24,818 nt of DNA from Clostridiaceae bacterium UBA6085 (GCA_002428605.1 DIXH01000029.1:1-24818), one strand, 5' to 3'. Positions 1-7,582 are shown, numbered from the stretch's first letter. Numbers and translations: made by a program. The notes: generated by a model not told the origin, from the letters alone.

Positions 1-81
1 TGACTTCAGTCATGAGAATTTCAAATTTTGACAAATCAAAGAACAAACAGATAACAAATACTGAATAATGGCTCCTGTTCG

Positions 82-110
82 TTGACTTGACACTTTTTAA
101 CAAATAAGAT
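82..110 (+). promoter_or_regulatory. Probable sigma-A promoter of the GlsB/YeaQ-type gene
   Basis: A -35 TTGACT (82-87) and a -10 TAAGAT (105-110) are separated by exactly 17 bases and lie about 60 bases upstream of the small membrane protein gene. The predicted leader contains a small hairpin, ATATCT-CGTGA-AGATAT (123-139). The rest of positions 1-81 is AT-rich and shows no gene. Confidence 0.55.
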
Positions 111-169
111 TCAAGTATAGGGATATCTCGTGAAGATATTCGATTATACTCGATAAAAGGAGAAACATT

Positions 170-418
170 ATGGATATATTAAGCTGGATAGTCGTTGGTG
201 GATTGGCAGGCTGGATTGCAAGCAAGTTTACCGGCAGGGATAAAAGCATGGGTATCGGTGCCAATATACTCGTCGGTATCGGAGGAGCCATAATAGGTGG
301 ATGGATAGCAAGGTTCCTGAACCTTGCAGGACCAACAGGAATCAATCTATGGAGCATCGCCGTTTCAGTGGTTGGAGCGATCGTACTTATTAGCATCCTG
401 AAGATGCTTAAGAAATGA
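170..418 (+). CDS. GlsB/YeaQ/YmgE-type small membrane protein
   Basis: This 82-residue hydrophobic protein matches the transglycosylase-associated / GlsB-YeaQ family of small stress-linked inner membrane proteins. It is nearly all membrane: about residues 3-18, 28-50 and 58-79 are glycine-rich hydrophobic segments. The family pattern of a GG-x-AGWIAS turn after the first segment and repeated GxxGAxIGG in the second is visible. Length is normal for the family. The start follows AAAGGAG with 7 bases of spacing. It is monocistronic, with its own promoter and a downstream hairpin. The family is associated with general or envelope stress in other bacteria, but its molecular function is not established, and nothing here adds to it. 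Confidence 0.85.
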   Translation: MDILSWIVVGGLAGWIASKFTGRDKSMGIGANILVGIGGAIIGGWIARFLNLAGPTGINLWSIAVSVVGAIVLISILKMLKK

Positions 419-423
419 ATTTG

Positions 424-460
424 GAGCAGTCTGCAAAACTATCAGTTTGGCAGGCTGCTC
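424..460 (+). terminator. Hairpin terminator after the GlsB-like gene
   Basis: GAGCAG at 424-429 pairs with CTGCTC at 455-460. The stem continues inward through CTGC/GCAG and an A/T-rich part to a 3-base loop, with one mismatch and one G-T pair. The following ATCCTTTCTC is only moderately T-rich, so termination may be incomplete. Confidence 0.6.
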
Positions 461-607
461 ATCCTTTCTCAACAGCTTTCTGCATTTGGATACCCCAAAT
501 CCTTGGAATCATATGACAGATTCTTGAGGTTTGTAAAATCATCAAGGAATTTTCATCTTTATAAGTAATTTAATAATATTTGAGCAGGATTATTGATATG
601 CATACTA

Positions 608-636
608 TTGAATAATTATTTAATGTGACGTATAAT
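608..636 (+). promoter_or_regulatory. Probable promoter of the amino acid ABC transporter
   Basis: TTGAAT (608-613), a 17-base spacer and a perfect TATAAT (631-636) sit 37 bases before the receptor gene start. The preceding 461-607 is AT-rich and I see no T-box or riboswitch-like structure in it. Confidence 0.6.
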
Positions 637-672
637 TACTTGGTAAAACATGAAATCTGGGAGGAATAAAAT

Positions 673-1518
673 ATGAAGAAGAGTATAAAGAGGCTTGTGG
701 CAGCATCGGTTGCAGCCATGGCGATATTCGCAGCCGGCTGCGGTAGCAAGACTGAACCGACAACAGCTCCAACGACAGCGCCATCGGCAACGGTAGCCAT
801 GTCAGCATCGTTAAAGAAGATAAAGGACAGCGGAAAGCTTGTTCTTGGAACTAGCGCGGACTATCCGCCGTTCGAGTTCCATGCGTCGATAGACGGCAAG
901 GATACCATAGTAGGCTTCGACATAGATGTGGCGAAGGAAATTGCCAAGGACCTTGGCGTAACGCTCGAGATAAAGGACCTTAAGTTCGACGGACTTCTTG
1001 CGGCTCTTGACCAGGGAAGCGTTGACATCGTCATTGCCGGACTTTCACCTACAGAGGAGAGGGCGAAGAGCGTTGACTTTTCGATCCAGTACTATTCAGC
1101 TGAGCAGGCTGTCGTAGTAAGAGATGCTGATAAGGGTACGTTCACAACATTGGAATCGCTCAAGGGCAAGACAATAGCAGCACAGAAGGGTACAATTCAG
1201 GAAGATGCTGCAAAGGCAGTCGAAGGCGCAACAGTACTTTCACTTGGAAAGATCTCCGACCTTATCCTGGCAATCAAGTCCAACAGGGCTGACGCTGCGA
1301 TAATCGAGGTTCCTGTTGCTGAATCCAACGTCAAGGAGAACACTGACCTTGTGATTTCAAGCATCGTCATCAAGAACGAGGGCGAAGGAAAGGTTGCTGC
1401 AATCAAGAAGGGCGCTACAGACCTTGTTGCTGAAGTCAACAAGACACTTGAGAGGATCCTTGCAGACGGTACCTTTGAAAAATTTGTTCTTGAAGCTACA
1501 CAGCTGTCTGAAAAATAA
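673..1518 (+). CDS. Polar amino acid ABC transporter substrate-binding lipoprotein
   Basis: This is the extracytoplasmic receptor of an amino acid importer (family 3 solute-binding protein, 281 residues). A basic start and hydrophobic stretch end in a lipobox, FAAGC, with Cys23 as the lipid-modified residue, followed by a Thr/Pro/Ser-rich linker (about 25-45). The mature domain shows the family landmarks: LVLGTSADYPPFEF near 57, a GFDIDVAKEIA block, DGLLAALDQGSVDIVIAGLS, and TEERAKSVDFS. These belong to GlnH/ArtJ-type receptors. The start follows GGGAGGAATAAAAT. The permease and ATPase lie directly downstream, but a hairpin with eight Ts separates them, consistent with making more receptor than membrane parts. 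The substrate cannot be read from sequence; nearness to arg genes makes arginine or another basic amino acid a guess only. Confidence 0.92.
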   Translation: MKKSIKRLVAASVAAMAIFAAGCGSKTEPTTAPTTAPSATVAMSASLKKIKDSGKLVLGTSADYPPFEFHASIDGKDTIVGFDIDVAKEIAKDLGVTLEIKDLKFDGLLAALDQGSVDIVIAGLSPTEERAKSVDFSIQYYSAEQAVVVRDADKGTFTTLESLKGKTIAAQKGTIQEDAAKAVEGATVLSLGKISDLILAIKSNRADAAIIEVPVAESNVKENTDLVISSIVIKNEGEGKVAAIKKGATDLVAEVNKTLERILADGTFEKFVLEATQLSEK

Positions 1519-1548
1519 GCTCTGTTTATGATAGAATGATTCTGGGAA

Positions 1549-1582
1549 TGTTAGGTGACTATTGCCGCCTAACATTTTTTTT
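1549..1582 (+). terminator. Intra-operon terminator/attenuator between receptor and permease
   Basis: TGTTAGG at 1549-1555 pairs with CCTAACA at 1568-1574, with two further pairs possible inside, followed directly by eight Ts (1575-1582). This is a canonical intrinsic terminator inside the transporter operon. I see no promoter between it and the permease, so partial read-through is the likely arrangement. Confidence 0.75.
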
Positions 1583-1588
1583 AAAATC

Positions 1589-1604
1589 ACGGCAGTTTTG
1601 CCGT
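1589..1604 (+). promoter_or_regulatory. Perfect small hairpin just upstream of the permease ribosome binding site
   Basis: ACGGCA (1589-1594), loop GTTT and TGCCGT (1599-1604) form a perfect 6-bp stem that ends 6 bases before GGAGG (1611-1615). Its position suits either protection of the read-through mRNA 5' end after processing or an effect on translation. The role is inferred. Confidence 0.4.
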
Positions 1605-1623
1605 CAGACTGGAGGAATATCCA

Positions 1624-2280
1624 TTGGATTTTAGTTTCATGTCCGAATACTACCAGTTTTACATTGAAGGTGCCAAGATTACAGTTACTCTCGCATTTTT
1701 CACTGTCATTGTAGGTTTCATTTTCGGACTCATGCTTGCTCTTTTAAAGCTGTCGAAGAACAAGCTTCTGAATTTCATCGCAACTGCATACATAGAGTTC
1801 ATAAGAGGAACTCCGCTTCTCGTTCAGCTGTATATTGTGTTCTATGGTCTGCCGCATCTCGGGATATCCTTTCCCGGACTTACTGCGGGAGTCATTGCCC
1901 TTTCGGTAAACAGTGCAGCGTACACCGCTGAGATCATAAGGGCCGGAATACAGGCTGTGGACAAGGGGCAGATGGAAGCTGCAAGGTCCTTAGGAATGGG
2001 CAAGACTATGTCCATGAGGTACATCATAATACCTCAGGCAGTGAAGAACATACTGCCTGCACTGGGCAACGAGTTCATAACTATAATTAAGGAATCTTCC
2101 ATTGCGTCAATCATAGGAATCAATGAGCTTATGTTCAACGCTGACACAATAAGGGGCAATACGTTCAAGCCATTCGAACCGTTGATAGTGGTGGCTGTGG
2201 TCTACTTCATATTGACATTCAGCCTATCCAAGCTGATGGGCTACTTCGAGAGGAGGATGAACACTGATGATCGAGGTTAA
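1624..2280 (+). CDS. Polar amino acid ABC transporter permease
   Basis: This 218-residue integral membrane subunit belongs to the HisMQ/GlnP-type permease family. The conserved RGTPLLVQL block is at 61-69, and the cytoplasmic EAA loop that contacts the ATPase is at about 118-148 (EAARSLGM...PQAVKNILPALGNE). About five hydrophobic segments are present. The start is a TTG with GGAGG (1611-1615) eight bases upstream; the first ATG, five codons later, has worse spacing. Its last 14 bases overlap the ATPase gene, so the two are probably translationally coupled. A single permease suggests a homodimer. Confidence 0.92.
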   Translation: MDFSFMSEYYQFYIEGAKITVTLAFFTVIVGFIFGLMLALLKLSKNKLLNFIATAYIEFIRGTPLLVQLYIVFYGLPHLGISFPGLTAGVIALSVNSAAYTAEIIRAGIQAVDKGQMEAARSLGMGKTMSMRYIIIPQAVKNILPALGNEFITIIKESSIASIIGINELMFNADTIRGNTFKPFEPLIVVAVVYFILTFSLSKLMGYFERRMNTDDRG

Positions 2281-2992
2281 GGGACTTAGAAAGAGCTTTG
2301 GAAAACTGGAAGTTCTGAAGGGTATAGACCTTTCCATCGGGAAAGGCCAGGTCGTAGTGGTCATAGGACCTTCGGGCTCGGGAAAGAGCACGCTCTTAAG
2401 GTGCCTTAACAGGCTTGAAGAGCCTACAGGCGGAGAGATCATATTCGAAGGAATTTCCATAACGGAAAAGAAGACTGACATTGACAAGATACGGCAGAAG
2501 ATGGGAATGGTATTCCAGCAGTTCAACCTGTTTCCGCATCTGAGCGTCCTTGAGAACATAACCATAGGGCCGAGGAAGCTCAAGGGGCTTTCACAGGCTG
2601 AGGCTGAAAAGGAAGCATATGTACTGCTGGACAGGGTAGGACTCAGGGACAAGGCGAATACCTACCCGGGGCAGCTTTCAGGCGGACAGAAGCAGAGGAT
2701 CGCCATTGCCAGGTCTCTCGCAATGGGACCGGATGTCATGCTTTTCGACGAGCCTACTTCGGCACTAGACCCTGAAATGGTCGGTGAGGTGCTTGATGTC
2801 ATGAGGGAGCTTGCATTCGAAGGAATGACCATGGTCGTGGTAACACATGAGATGGGCTTTGCAAAGGAAATTGCTGACAGGGTACTTTTCATGGACGAGG
2901 GAGTGGTCCTTGAGGATGACTCGCCGGACAATCTTTTCATAAATCCAAAACATCCCAGAACGAAGGATTTCCTTTCAAAGGTTTTAAAATAA
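2267..2992 (+). CDS. Amino acid ABC transporter ATP-binding protein (GlnQ-type)
   Basis: This 241-residue cytoplasmic ATPase powers the preceding importer. Walker A GPSGSGKST is at 34-42, the Q-loop MVFQQFNLFPH at about 81-91, signature LSGGQKQR at 137-144, Walker B plus D-loop VMLFDEPTSALDP at 157-169, and the switch histidine at 194 in VVTHEMGFA. This is the usual form and length of the polar amino acid uptake ATPases (GlnQ/HisP/ArtP). It starts inside the permease gene and ends the operon at a hairpin. Substrate remains unassigned. Confidence 0.94.
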   Translation: MIEVKGLRKSFGKLEVLKGIDLSIGKGQVVVVIGPSGSGKSTLLRCLNRLEEPTGGEIIFEGISITEKKTDIDKIRQKMGMVFQQFNLFPHLSVLENITIGPRKLKGLSQAEAEKEAYVLLDRVGLRDKANTYPGQLSGGQKQRIAIARSLAMGPDVMLFDEPTSALDPEMVGEVLDVMRELAFEGMTMVVVTHEMGFAKEIADRVLFMDEGVVLEDDSPDNLFINPKHPRTKDFLSKVLK

Positions 2993-3002
2993 TTTTGCAG
3001 TC

Positions 3003-3034
3003 TGCAGGCGTTATGCCTGCATTTTGCATTTTTA
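3003..3034 (+). terminator. Intrinsic terminator of the amino acid transporter operon
   Basis: TGCAGGC (3003-3009) pairs perfectly with GCCTGCA (3015-3021) around loop GTTAT, followed by TTTTGCATTTTTATT. It begins 11 bases after the ATPase stop codon. Confidence 0.75.
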
Positions 3035-3260
3035 TTATGTATAAATATTTGAAACAATGGTATATATATGCAGTAAAATCTGACGATAAATTGGATTGCT
3101 TTCTGTAAGTGGCCAAATGATGGGAATCTCTGGCAAAGGCAGGTTCCGTGGCACTTCATTGGAATATTCAACATTTTGAATCGCAAGTCATCCCAGGCTT
3201 CATTGCTATGCCTTGAGGAGCCATATCCTGCAAGGGTTCGCAGAGGTTTTTAAGCTAACT
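3035..3260. other. Gene-free stretch before the arg promoter
   Basis: No open frame with a ribosome binding site is visible. One plus-strand frame from about 3038 to 3253 reads as fairly protein-like text interrupted by stop codons near 3106, 3118 and 3214 (for example ESLAKAGSVALHWN after 3120). This could be an eroded gene fragment or chance. I cannot name a family for it. Confidence 0.3.
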
Positions 3261-3278
3261 TTTTTGTATATACAAAAA
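3261..3278. promoter_or_regulatory. Perfect 18-bp palindrome upstream of the arg promoter
   Basis: TTTTTGTATATACAAAAA is a perfect inverted repeat without a spacer, 41 bases upstream of the argC -35 box. Its symmetry and size suit a dimeric repressor or activator site. As a transcript it could also act as a weak terminator-like element, but it lacks a loop and G-C pairs. The cognate regulator is unknown. Confidence 0.45.
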
Positions 3279-3319
3279 GGTAAGATAGGGATAAAATAAA
3301 ATAAACGATAAAAATGCAA

Positions 3320-3347
3320 TTGACATTATAAGTATTCATACTATAAT
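3320..3347 (+). promoter_or_regulatory. argCJBD promoter with operator-like dyad in the spacer
   Basis: A perfect -35 TTGACA (3320-3325) and perfect -10 TATAAT (3342-3347) are 16 bases apart, 38 bases before argC. The spacer holds the dyad AGTAT-TC-ATACT (3331-3342), which runs into the -10. The inverted pair TGCAATT (3315-3321) and AATTGCA (3345-3351) flanks the core. ArgR is the obvious candidate regulator of this operon in Firmicutes, but the match to a published ARG box is only partial, so operator identity is inferred. Confidence 0.65.
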
Positions 3348-3385
3348 TGCAATTAGCATAAATTTTCATGATGGGAGTGAAGACA

Positions 3386-4423
3386 ATGAAAGTAGCCCTG
3401 GTCGGAGCGACCGGATACGGCGGTGTGGAGCTTATAAGGCTTTTGCACAACCATCCTGTATTCGAGCTCAATGCCATCTATTCTCATTCCAAAGGGGGAG
3501 AATCCATAAGAAGCTACTATCCGCATCTTACAGGTGCTGTAGAACTGATAATGGACGATATCGACCCGGAGAAGATAAAGGCCAAATCTGACCTTGTTTT
3601 CCTTGCTGTGCCTGCAGGCATATCAAGGGACTGGTCGAAGAAGCTAAGGGATGCAGGACTGAAGGTCGTTGACCTTTCAGGGGACTTCAGGCTTGAGGAT
3701 ATTGAGGATTACAGGAAATGGTACAAGAAGGATCCTATAGCGAAAGAAGAGCTTGAAGGTGTGGTTTTCGGACTCGCCGACATAGTGAAGGATGAGATAA
3801 GGAATGCAACCTTCATCTCAAATCCAGGGTGCTATCCTACAGCCTCGGTGCTTGGACTGTATCCGCTCGCAAAGAACAAGATGATCGTCAAGAACAGCAT
3901 AGTAATAGATGCTAAATCCGGAGTTACCGGAGCTGGAAGAGGGGCATCTGTTGCCAACCTTTTCTCCGAGATCGATGAGAACCTCAAGATATACAAGGTA
4001 AACAGTCATCAGCACACTCCGGAAATCGAACAGCAGCTGAACAGATGGGACCCTGAAATAGGAATGATAACCTTTGAGACTCACCTGATTCCGATGAACC
4101 GTGGGATAATGGCAACTGAATATGTGGACCTGAAGTCGCCGATTACCGCGGAGGAACTCCATAAGCTCTATACTGACACCTACAAGGACGTTAAGTTCGT
4201 CAGGGTAAGGCCGCTTGGAGAGTTCCCATCTACGAAGGAAGTGCAGGGTTCAAATTACTGTGACATCGGTGTTTCAGTGAATGAGAGAACCGGCAAGGCC
4301 GTAATAGTCTCAGTTATTGACAATCTGGTCAAGGGTGCCGCAGGGCAGGCTATACAGAACGCCAACATCTGGACGGGGCTCGATGAGGCTGCAGGATTGG
4401 ACCTGCTGCCCATGTATCCATAA
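3386..4423 (+). CDS. argC: N-acetyl-gamma-glutamyl-phosphate reductase
   Basis: ArgC reduces N-acetylglutamyl phosphate to the semialdehyde with NADPH, the third step of ornithine synthesis. The 345-residue protein has the Rossmann nucleotide motif GATGYGG at 7-13, the catalytic cysteine in SNPGCYPTA (Cys149) and the conserved histidine region SHQHTPE (about 207-213). The frame is open from an ATG at 3368, but the ATG at 3386 is preferred because GGGAG (3373-3377) lies eight bases before it and the protein then begins MKVALVGATG as in homologues. It is the first gene of argC-argJ-argB-argD, under a consensus promoter. Confidence 0.95.
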   Translation: MKVALVGATGYGGVELIRLLHNHPVFELNAIYSHSKGGESIRSYYPHLTGAVELIMDDIDPEKIKAKSDLVFLAVPAGISRDWSKKLRDAGLKVVDLSGDFRLEDIEDYRKWYKKDPIAKEELEGVVFGLADIVKDEIRNATFISNPGCYPTASVLGLYPLAKNKMIVKNSIVIDAKSGVTGAGRGASVANLFSEIDENLKIYKVNSHQHTPEIEQQLNRWDPEIGMITFETHLIPMNRGIMATEYVDLKSPITAEELHKLYTDTYKDVKFVRVRPLGEFPSTKEVQGSNYCDIGVSVNERTGKAVIVSVIDNLVKGAAGQAIQNANIWTGLDEAAGLDLLPMYP

Positions 4424-4445
4424 AAGAGTGAAGGAGAGGTAAGAT

Positions 4446-5663
4446 ATGAAATACAACATAAAGCACCTTAAGGAAGGTTCCGTTACCAGCGCAAAGGGAT
4501 TCATGGCAGATGGCGTCCATGTAGGATTAAGGTACAACAAGAAGGATGTCGGGATGATCTATTCCGAGGTCCCTGCAGTTGCAGCAGCGGTATATACCCT
4601 GAACAAGTTCATAGCTGCACCAAACATAGTGACAAGGGAAAGCGTGAATACAGAGAGGACACTTCAGGCAGTTGTAGTAAACAGCGCCTGTGCCAACGCA
4701 TGTACCGGAAAGCGCGGAATGGATGACGCAGTCATCATGAGAAGGCTTGCCGCAGAAAAGTATGATATCCCTGAGCACTATGTTGGAGTTGCCTCCACAG
4801 GAGTGATCGGCGAATTCCTCAACATGGAGAAGATAGCGAAGGGAATAAGGGAGGTTTCTCCAGAGGCTTCCGTTGAAGGTGCTAAGTCCTTCGAGCGGGC
4901 CATAATGACAACTGACCTCATTGAGAAATTCACTGGCTATGAGGCTGAGATAGACGGAGTCAAGGTGACTATCGGCGGATGCTGCAAGGGCTCTGGAATG
5001 ATCCATCCCAACATGGCTACTATGCTCGGGTTCATAACTACTGACGCCAACGTCGACAAGGAAGCTCTTCAGAGGGCATTCTCAAAGATAACTGACATTT
5101 CCTTCAACCAGATAACAGTAGACGGCGAGACATCGACAAATGACATGGTCCTTCTCATGGCAAACGGCATGGCAGGAAACAATCTCCTGAGTGAAGACCA
5201 TCCTCAGTGGGACGTATTCTACACCATGCTCAGGAAGACCTCTGAGGACCTTGCAAAGTCAATAGCCAAGGATGGAGAAGGGGCTACAAAGCTTATCGAG
5301 GTCAAGGTCAAGGGAGCAGTGAACGATGCCGATGCCAGGGCCATAAGCAAGAATATAGTTGGCTCTAGCCTGGTAAAGACTGCGGTTTATGGAAATGATG
5401 CCAACTGGGGAAGGATAGTATCCGCTGCAGGTCATTCAACAGCTGAAATTGACCCTTCAAGGGTCGATGTCATACTCGGTGACCAGTACATGCTGAAGAA
5501 CAGCGAGGTCCAGCCCTTTGACGAAGAGGCTGCAAAGGAATACCTGAAGAGTGATACGGTGTACATCGAGGTCAACTTCCACCTTGGAAAAGGCGAAGCC
5601 ACAGCATGGGGATGCGACCTGACATACAAGTATATTGAAATCAACGCAAGCTACAGGTCATAG
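4446..5663 (+). CDS. argJ: Bifunctional glutamate N-acetyltransferase / N-acetylglutamate synthase
   Basis: ArgJ transfers the acetyl group from N-acetylornithine back to glutamate (the recycling pathway), and bifunctional forms can also use acetyl-CoA to prime the cycle. The 405-residue length is normal. The self-cleavage site is visible in HPNMATMLGF: cutting before Thr192 gives alpha and beta chains, with Thr192 as the nucleophile. The DGVHVGLRY start region and the C-terminal region with YGNDANWGRI also fit. The start follows AAGGAGAGG. No separate argA is seen here, consistent with a bifunctional enzyme, but mono- or bifunctionality cannot be decided from sequence alone. Confidence 0.95.
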   Translation: MKYNIKHLKEGSVTSAKGFMADGVHVGLRYNKKDVGMIYSEVPAVAAAVYTLNKFIAAPNIVTRESVNTERTLQAVVVNSACANACTGKRGMDDAVIMRRLAAEKYDIPEHYVGVASTGVIGEFLNMEKIAKGIREVSPEASVEGAKSFERAIMTTDLIEKFTGYEAEIDGVKVTIGGCCKGSGMIHPNMATMLGFITTDANVDKEALQRAFSKITDISFNQITVDGETSTNDMVLLMANGMAGNNLLSEDHPQWDVFYTMLRKTSEDLAKSIAKDGEGATKLIEVKVKGAVNDADARAISKNIVGSSLVKTAVYGNDANWGRIVSAAGHSTAEIDPSRVDVILGDQYMLKNSEVQPFDEEAAKEYLKSDTVYIEVNFHLGKGEATAWGCDLTYKYIEINASYRS

Positions 5664-5674
5664 GAGGCATCGGG

Positions 5675-6436
5675 ATGGGAACAGTTGTACTAAAGTGCGG
5701 CGGCAGCGTCGCAGACGAACTGGGATCAGGCTTCTTCCAGAGCATCAAGGAGCTTCTTCACTCAGGATTCAAGGTCCTTCTGGTACACGGCGGAGGACCT
5801 GACATAACCTCATATCTCAAGGAGAAGGGAATAGAGACAAAATTCGTCGACGGACTGAGGTTCACTGATGATGAAGTCCTTTCTGCGGTTGAGGTAATGC
5901 TCTCGGGCAAGACCAACAGGCAGATAGTAAAGCTTCTTAAGGCTAACGGGATACCTGCCATAGGGATACAGGGACCGGACAGCTGCTTCAGGGCTGAGAT
6001 TATCGACAGGGAAAGATATGGACTTGTGGGTGCGATGACAGGTGCTGAAACAGGAGTTCTGGAGCATCTTCTGGGCCTTGGGCTCGTACCGGTGGTTACT
6101 CCTCTTGCAGAGGGGCCGACAGGGGAGCACCTTAATGTCAATGCTGACAGTGCCGCAGCCTATGCGGCAATAGCTCTGAAGGCTGAAGAGATGCTTTTCG
6201 TGACCAACGTGAAGGGCATAATGAAGGATGGGGTTGTGCTCGAAAGCACAACAAAAGCTGACATAGACAGCATGATCGAAGATGGGACCATATACGGCGG
6301 AATGATCCCTAAGGTCAAGGGAGCGCTTAACGCACTTGAGAGCGGAATTGGTACGGTAAGGATCGTGTCCGGTCAGGATGCGGTATGGAGCAGCGGCAGC
6401 TTCTCCGGCACAGCAATCAAGAAGGAGGAGAAGTAA
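5675..6436 (+). CDS. argB: Acetylglutamate kinase
   Basis: ArgB phosphorylates N-acetylglutamate with ATP, the second step of the pathway. At 253 residues it is a short form: the chain begins immediately with the phosphate-binding strand VVLKCGGS (Lys7), followed by HGGGPDI (38-44), DGLRFTD near 60, the NVNADSAA block and NVKGI. The N-terminal helix that marks arginine-inhibited hexameric kinases is absent, which suggests an E. coli-like, arginine-insensitive dimer; this is inference from known structures. The start follows AGGAGG with 7 bases. Its TAA stop shares one base with the argD ATG. Confidence 0.95.
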   Translation: MGTVVLKCGGSVADELGSGFFQSIKELLHSGFKVLLVHGGGPDITSYLKEKGIETKFVDGLRFTDDEVLSAVEVMLSGKTNRQIVKLLKANGIPAIGIQGPDSCFRAEIIDRERYGLVGAMTGAETGVLEHLLGLGLVPVVTPLAEGPTGEHLNVNADSAAAYAAIALKAEEMLFVTNVKGIMKDGVVLESTTKADIDSMIEDGTIYGGMIPKVKGALNALESGIGTVRIVSGQDAVWSSGSFSGTAIKKEEK

Positions 6437-7572
6437 TGTCCTATTTATATCCGACCTACGCAAGGTATTCGATAAGGCCCAAAGAAGGAAAGGGGTCTTA
6501 CATTATAACAGAGGACGGGGAGAAATACCTCGACTACATAGCAGGCATAGCAGTCCTTAACCTGGGTCACAGGCCTGATAACGTTGAAGAGGCCGTAATC
6601 AATCAGGTGAAGACACTCTGGCACATGTCTAACCTTTTCCCCAGCGACCTTCAGGAAAGGGTTGCAAAGAGGCTTACTGATGCAGCACACTTCACAAGGG
6701 CTTTCTTCTGCAACAGCGGAGCTGAAGCCAACGAGGCTGCAATAAAGCTCTCAAGGAAGTATACCGGCAGGAGCAAGTTCATAACCTTCAAGCAGAGCTT
6801 CCATGGAAGGACCTTTGCCACCATGTCCGCAACAGGACAGGACAAGATCAAGAAGGGCTATGGAGAAATGCTCGGAACCTTCGTGCACATTCCATACAAC
6901 CAGCCTGAAATACTCAAGGACTACATCGATGAAGAGACGGCAGGAGTTATAGTCGAGACTGTTCAGGGCGAAGGCGGCATCCTTGTAGCCAAGGATGAGT
7001 TCCTCAAGGAAATCGAGAGGCTCTGCAGGGAAAAGGGAGCGATGTTCATAGTTGATGATGTCCAGGCCGGAATCGGCAGGACAGGCAAAGCGTTCAGCTT
7101 CCAGAACTATGATGTCAAGCCGGACCTGGTCACCCTTGCCAAGGGTCTCGGAAATGGATTGCCAGTGGGTGCACTGCTCGGAGACGAAAGGTTCCTGGAG
7201 GTCTTCGGACCTGGAACACACGGAACCACCTTCGGTGGAAACTACATTGCAATGGCATCAGCTGAAGAGGTCCTGAAGACCATATTCCAGGAGGATTTCC
7301 TTAAGTCAGTAGCTGAAAAGGGAGAATACCTCATGGGAAGGCTGAGAGAGGTCCTGAAGGACAGCAGGGAAGTCGTTGAAATAAGAGGCAAAGGCCTTCT
7401 TATCGGTATAGAGATCAATACTCCTGTAGCTGACAAGATAGCAAGGATACATGAAAACAAGCTTCTGGTGCTTCCTGCAGGAACTGCAGTCGTCAGGATC
7501 CTGCCTCCTCTTAACACGACCTATGAGGAGATGGATGAGGCTGTTGAGAAGATAAGGAAGTCATTCGAATAG
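6436..7572 (+). CDS. argD: Acetylornithine aminotransferase
   Basis: ArgD is a PLP-dependent class III aminotransferase that converts N-acetylglutamate semialdehyde to N-acetylornithine. Coding is 378 residues from an ATG that overlaps the argB stop by one base, with GGAGG (6424-6428) seven bases upstream. A longer in-frame start at 6385 would lie inside argB and has no comparable site. Motifs are the substrate/PLP loop NSGAEANEAA (93-102), SFHGRT (121-126) and the PLP lysine in TLAKGLGNG (Lys236). The usual acidic pair reads IVDDVQAGIGRTG, Asp-Asp rather than the common Asp-Glu. It is the last gene of the operon. Confidence 0.95.
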   Translation: MSYLYPTYARYSIRPKEGKGSYIITEDGEKYLDYIAGIAVLNLGHRPDNVEEAVINQVKTLWHMSNLFPSDLQERVAKRLTDAAHFTRAFFCNSGAEANEAAIKLSRKYTGRSKFITFKQSFHGRTFATMSATGQDKIKKGYGEMLGTFVHIPYNQPEILKDYIDEETAGVIVETVQGEGGILVAKDEFLKEIERLCREKGAMFIVDDVQAGIGRTGKAFSFQNYDVKPDLVTLAKGLGNGLPVGALLGDERFLEVFGPGTHGTTFGGNYIAMASAEEVLKTIFQEDFLKSVAEKGEYLMGRLREVLKDSREVVEIRGKGLLIGIEINTPVADKIARIHENKLLVLPAGTAVVRILPPLNTTYEEMDEAVEKIRKSFE

Positions 7573-7582
7573 TACTGAAAAT

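Noticed and set aside
461..607. Possible riboswitch or T-box leader before the amino acid transporter
   Set aside because: Only a short GGAT/ATCC pairing is present and lies upstream of the predicted transcription start; no conserved T-box or riboswitch sequence is visible.
2662..3186. Minus-strand open frame over the end of the ABC ATPase and the following gap
   Set aside because: Most of it is antisense to the ATPase and crosses its terminator hairpin; no motif and no ribosome binding site.
6385..6435. Longer N-terminus for argD starting inside argB
   Set aside because: The extra residues are the argB sequence in another frame; the ATG at 6436 has GGAGG seven bases upstream and gives the normal ArgD start.
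5810..6463. Long open frame on the minus strand opposite argB
   Set aside because: It lies entirely antisense to a well-defined argB with full motifs, has cysteine- and histidine-rich nonsense-like composition and no binding site. It is a by-product of codon bias.
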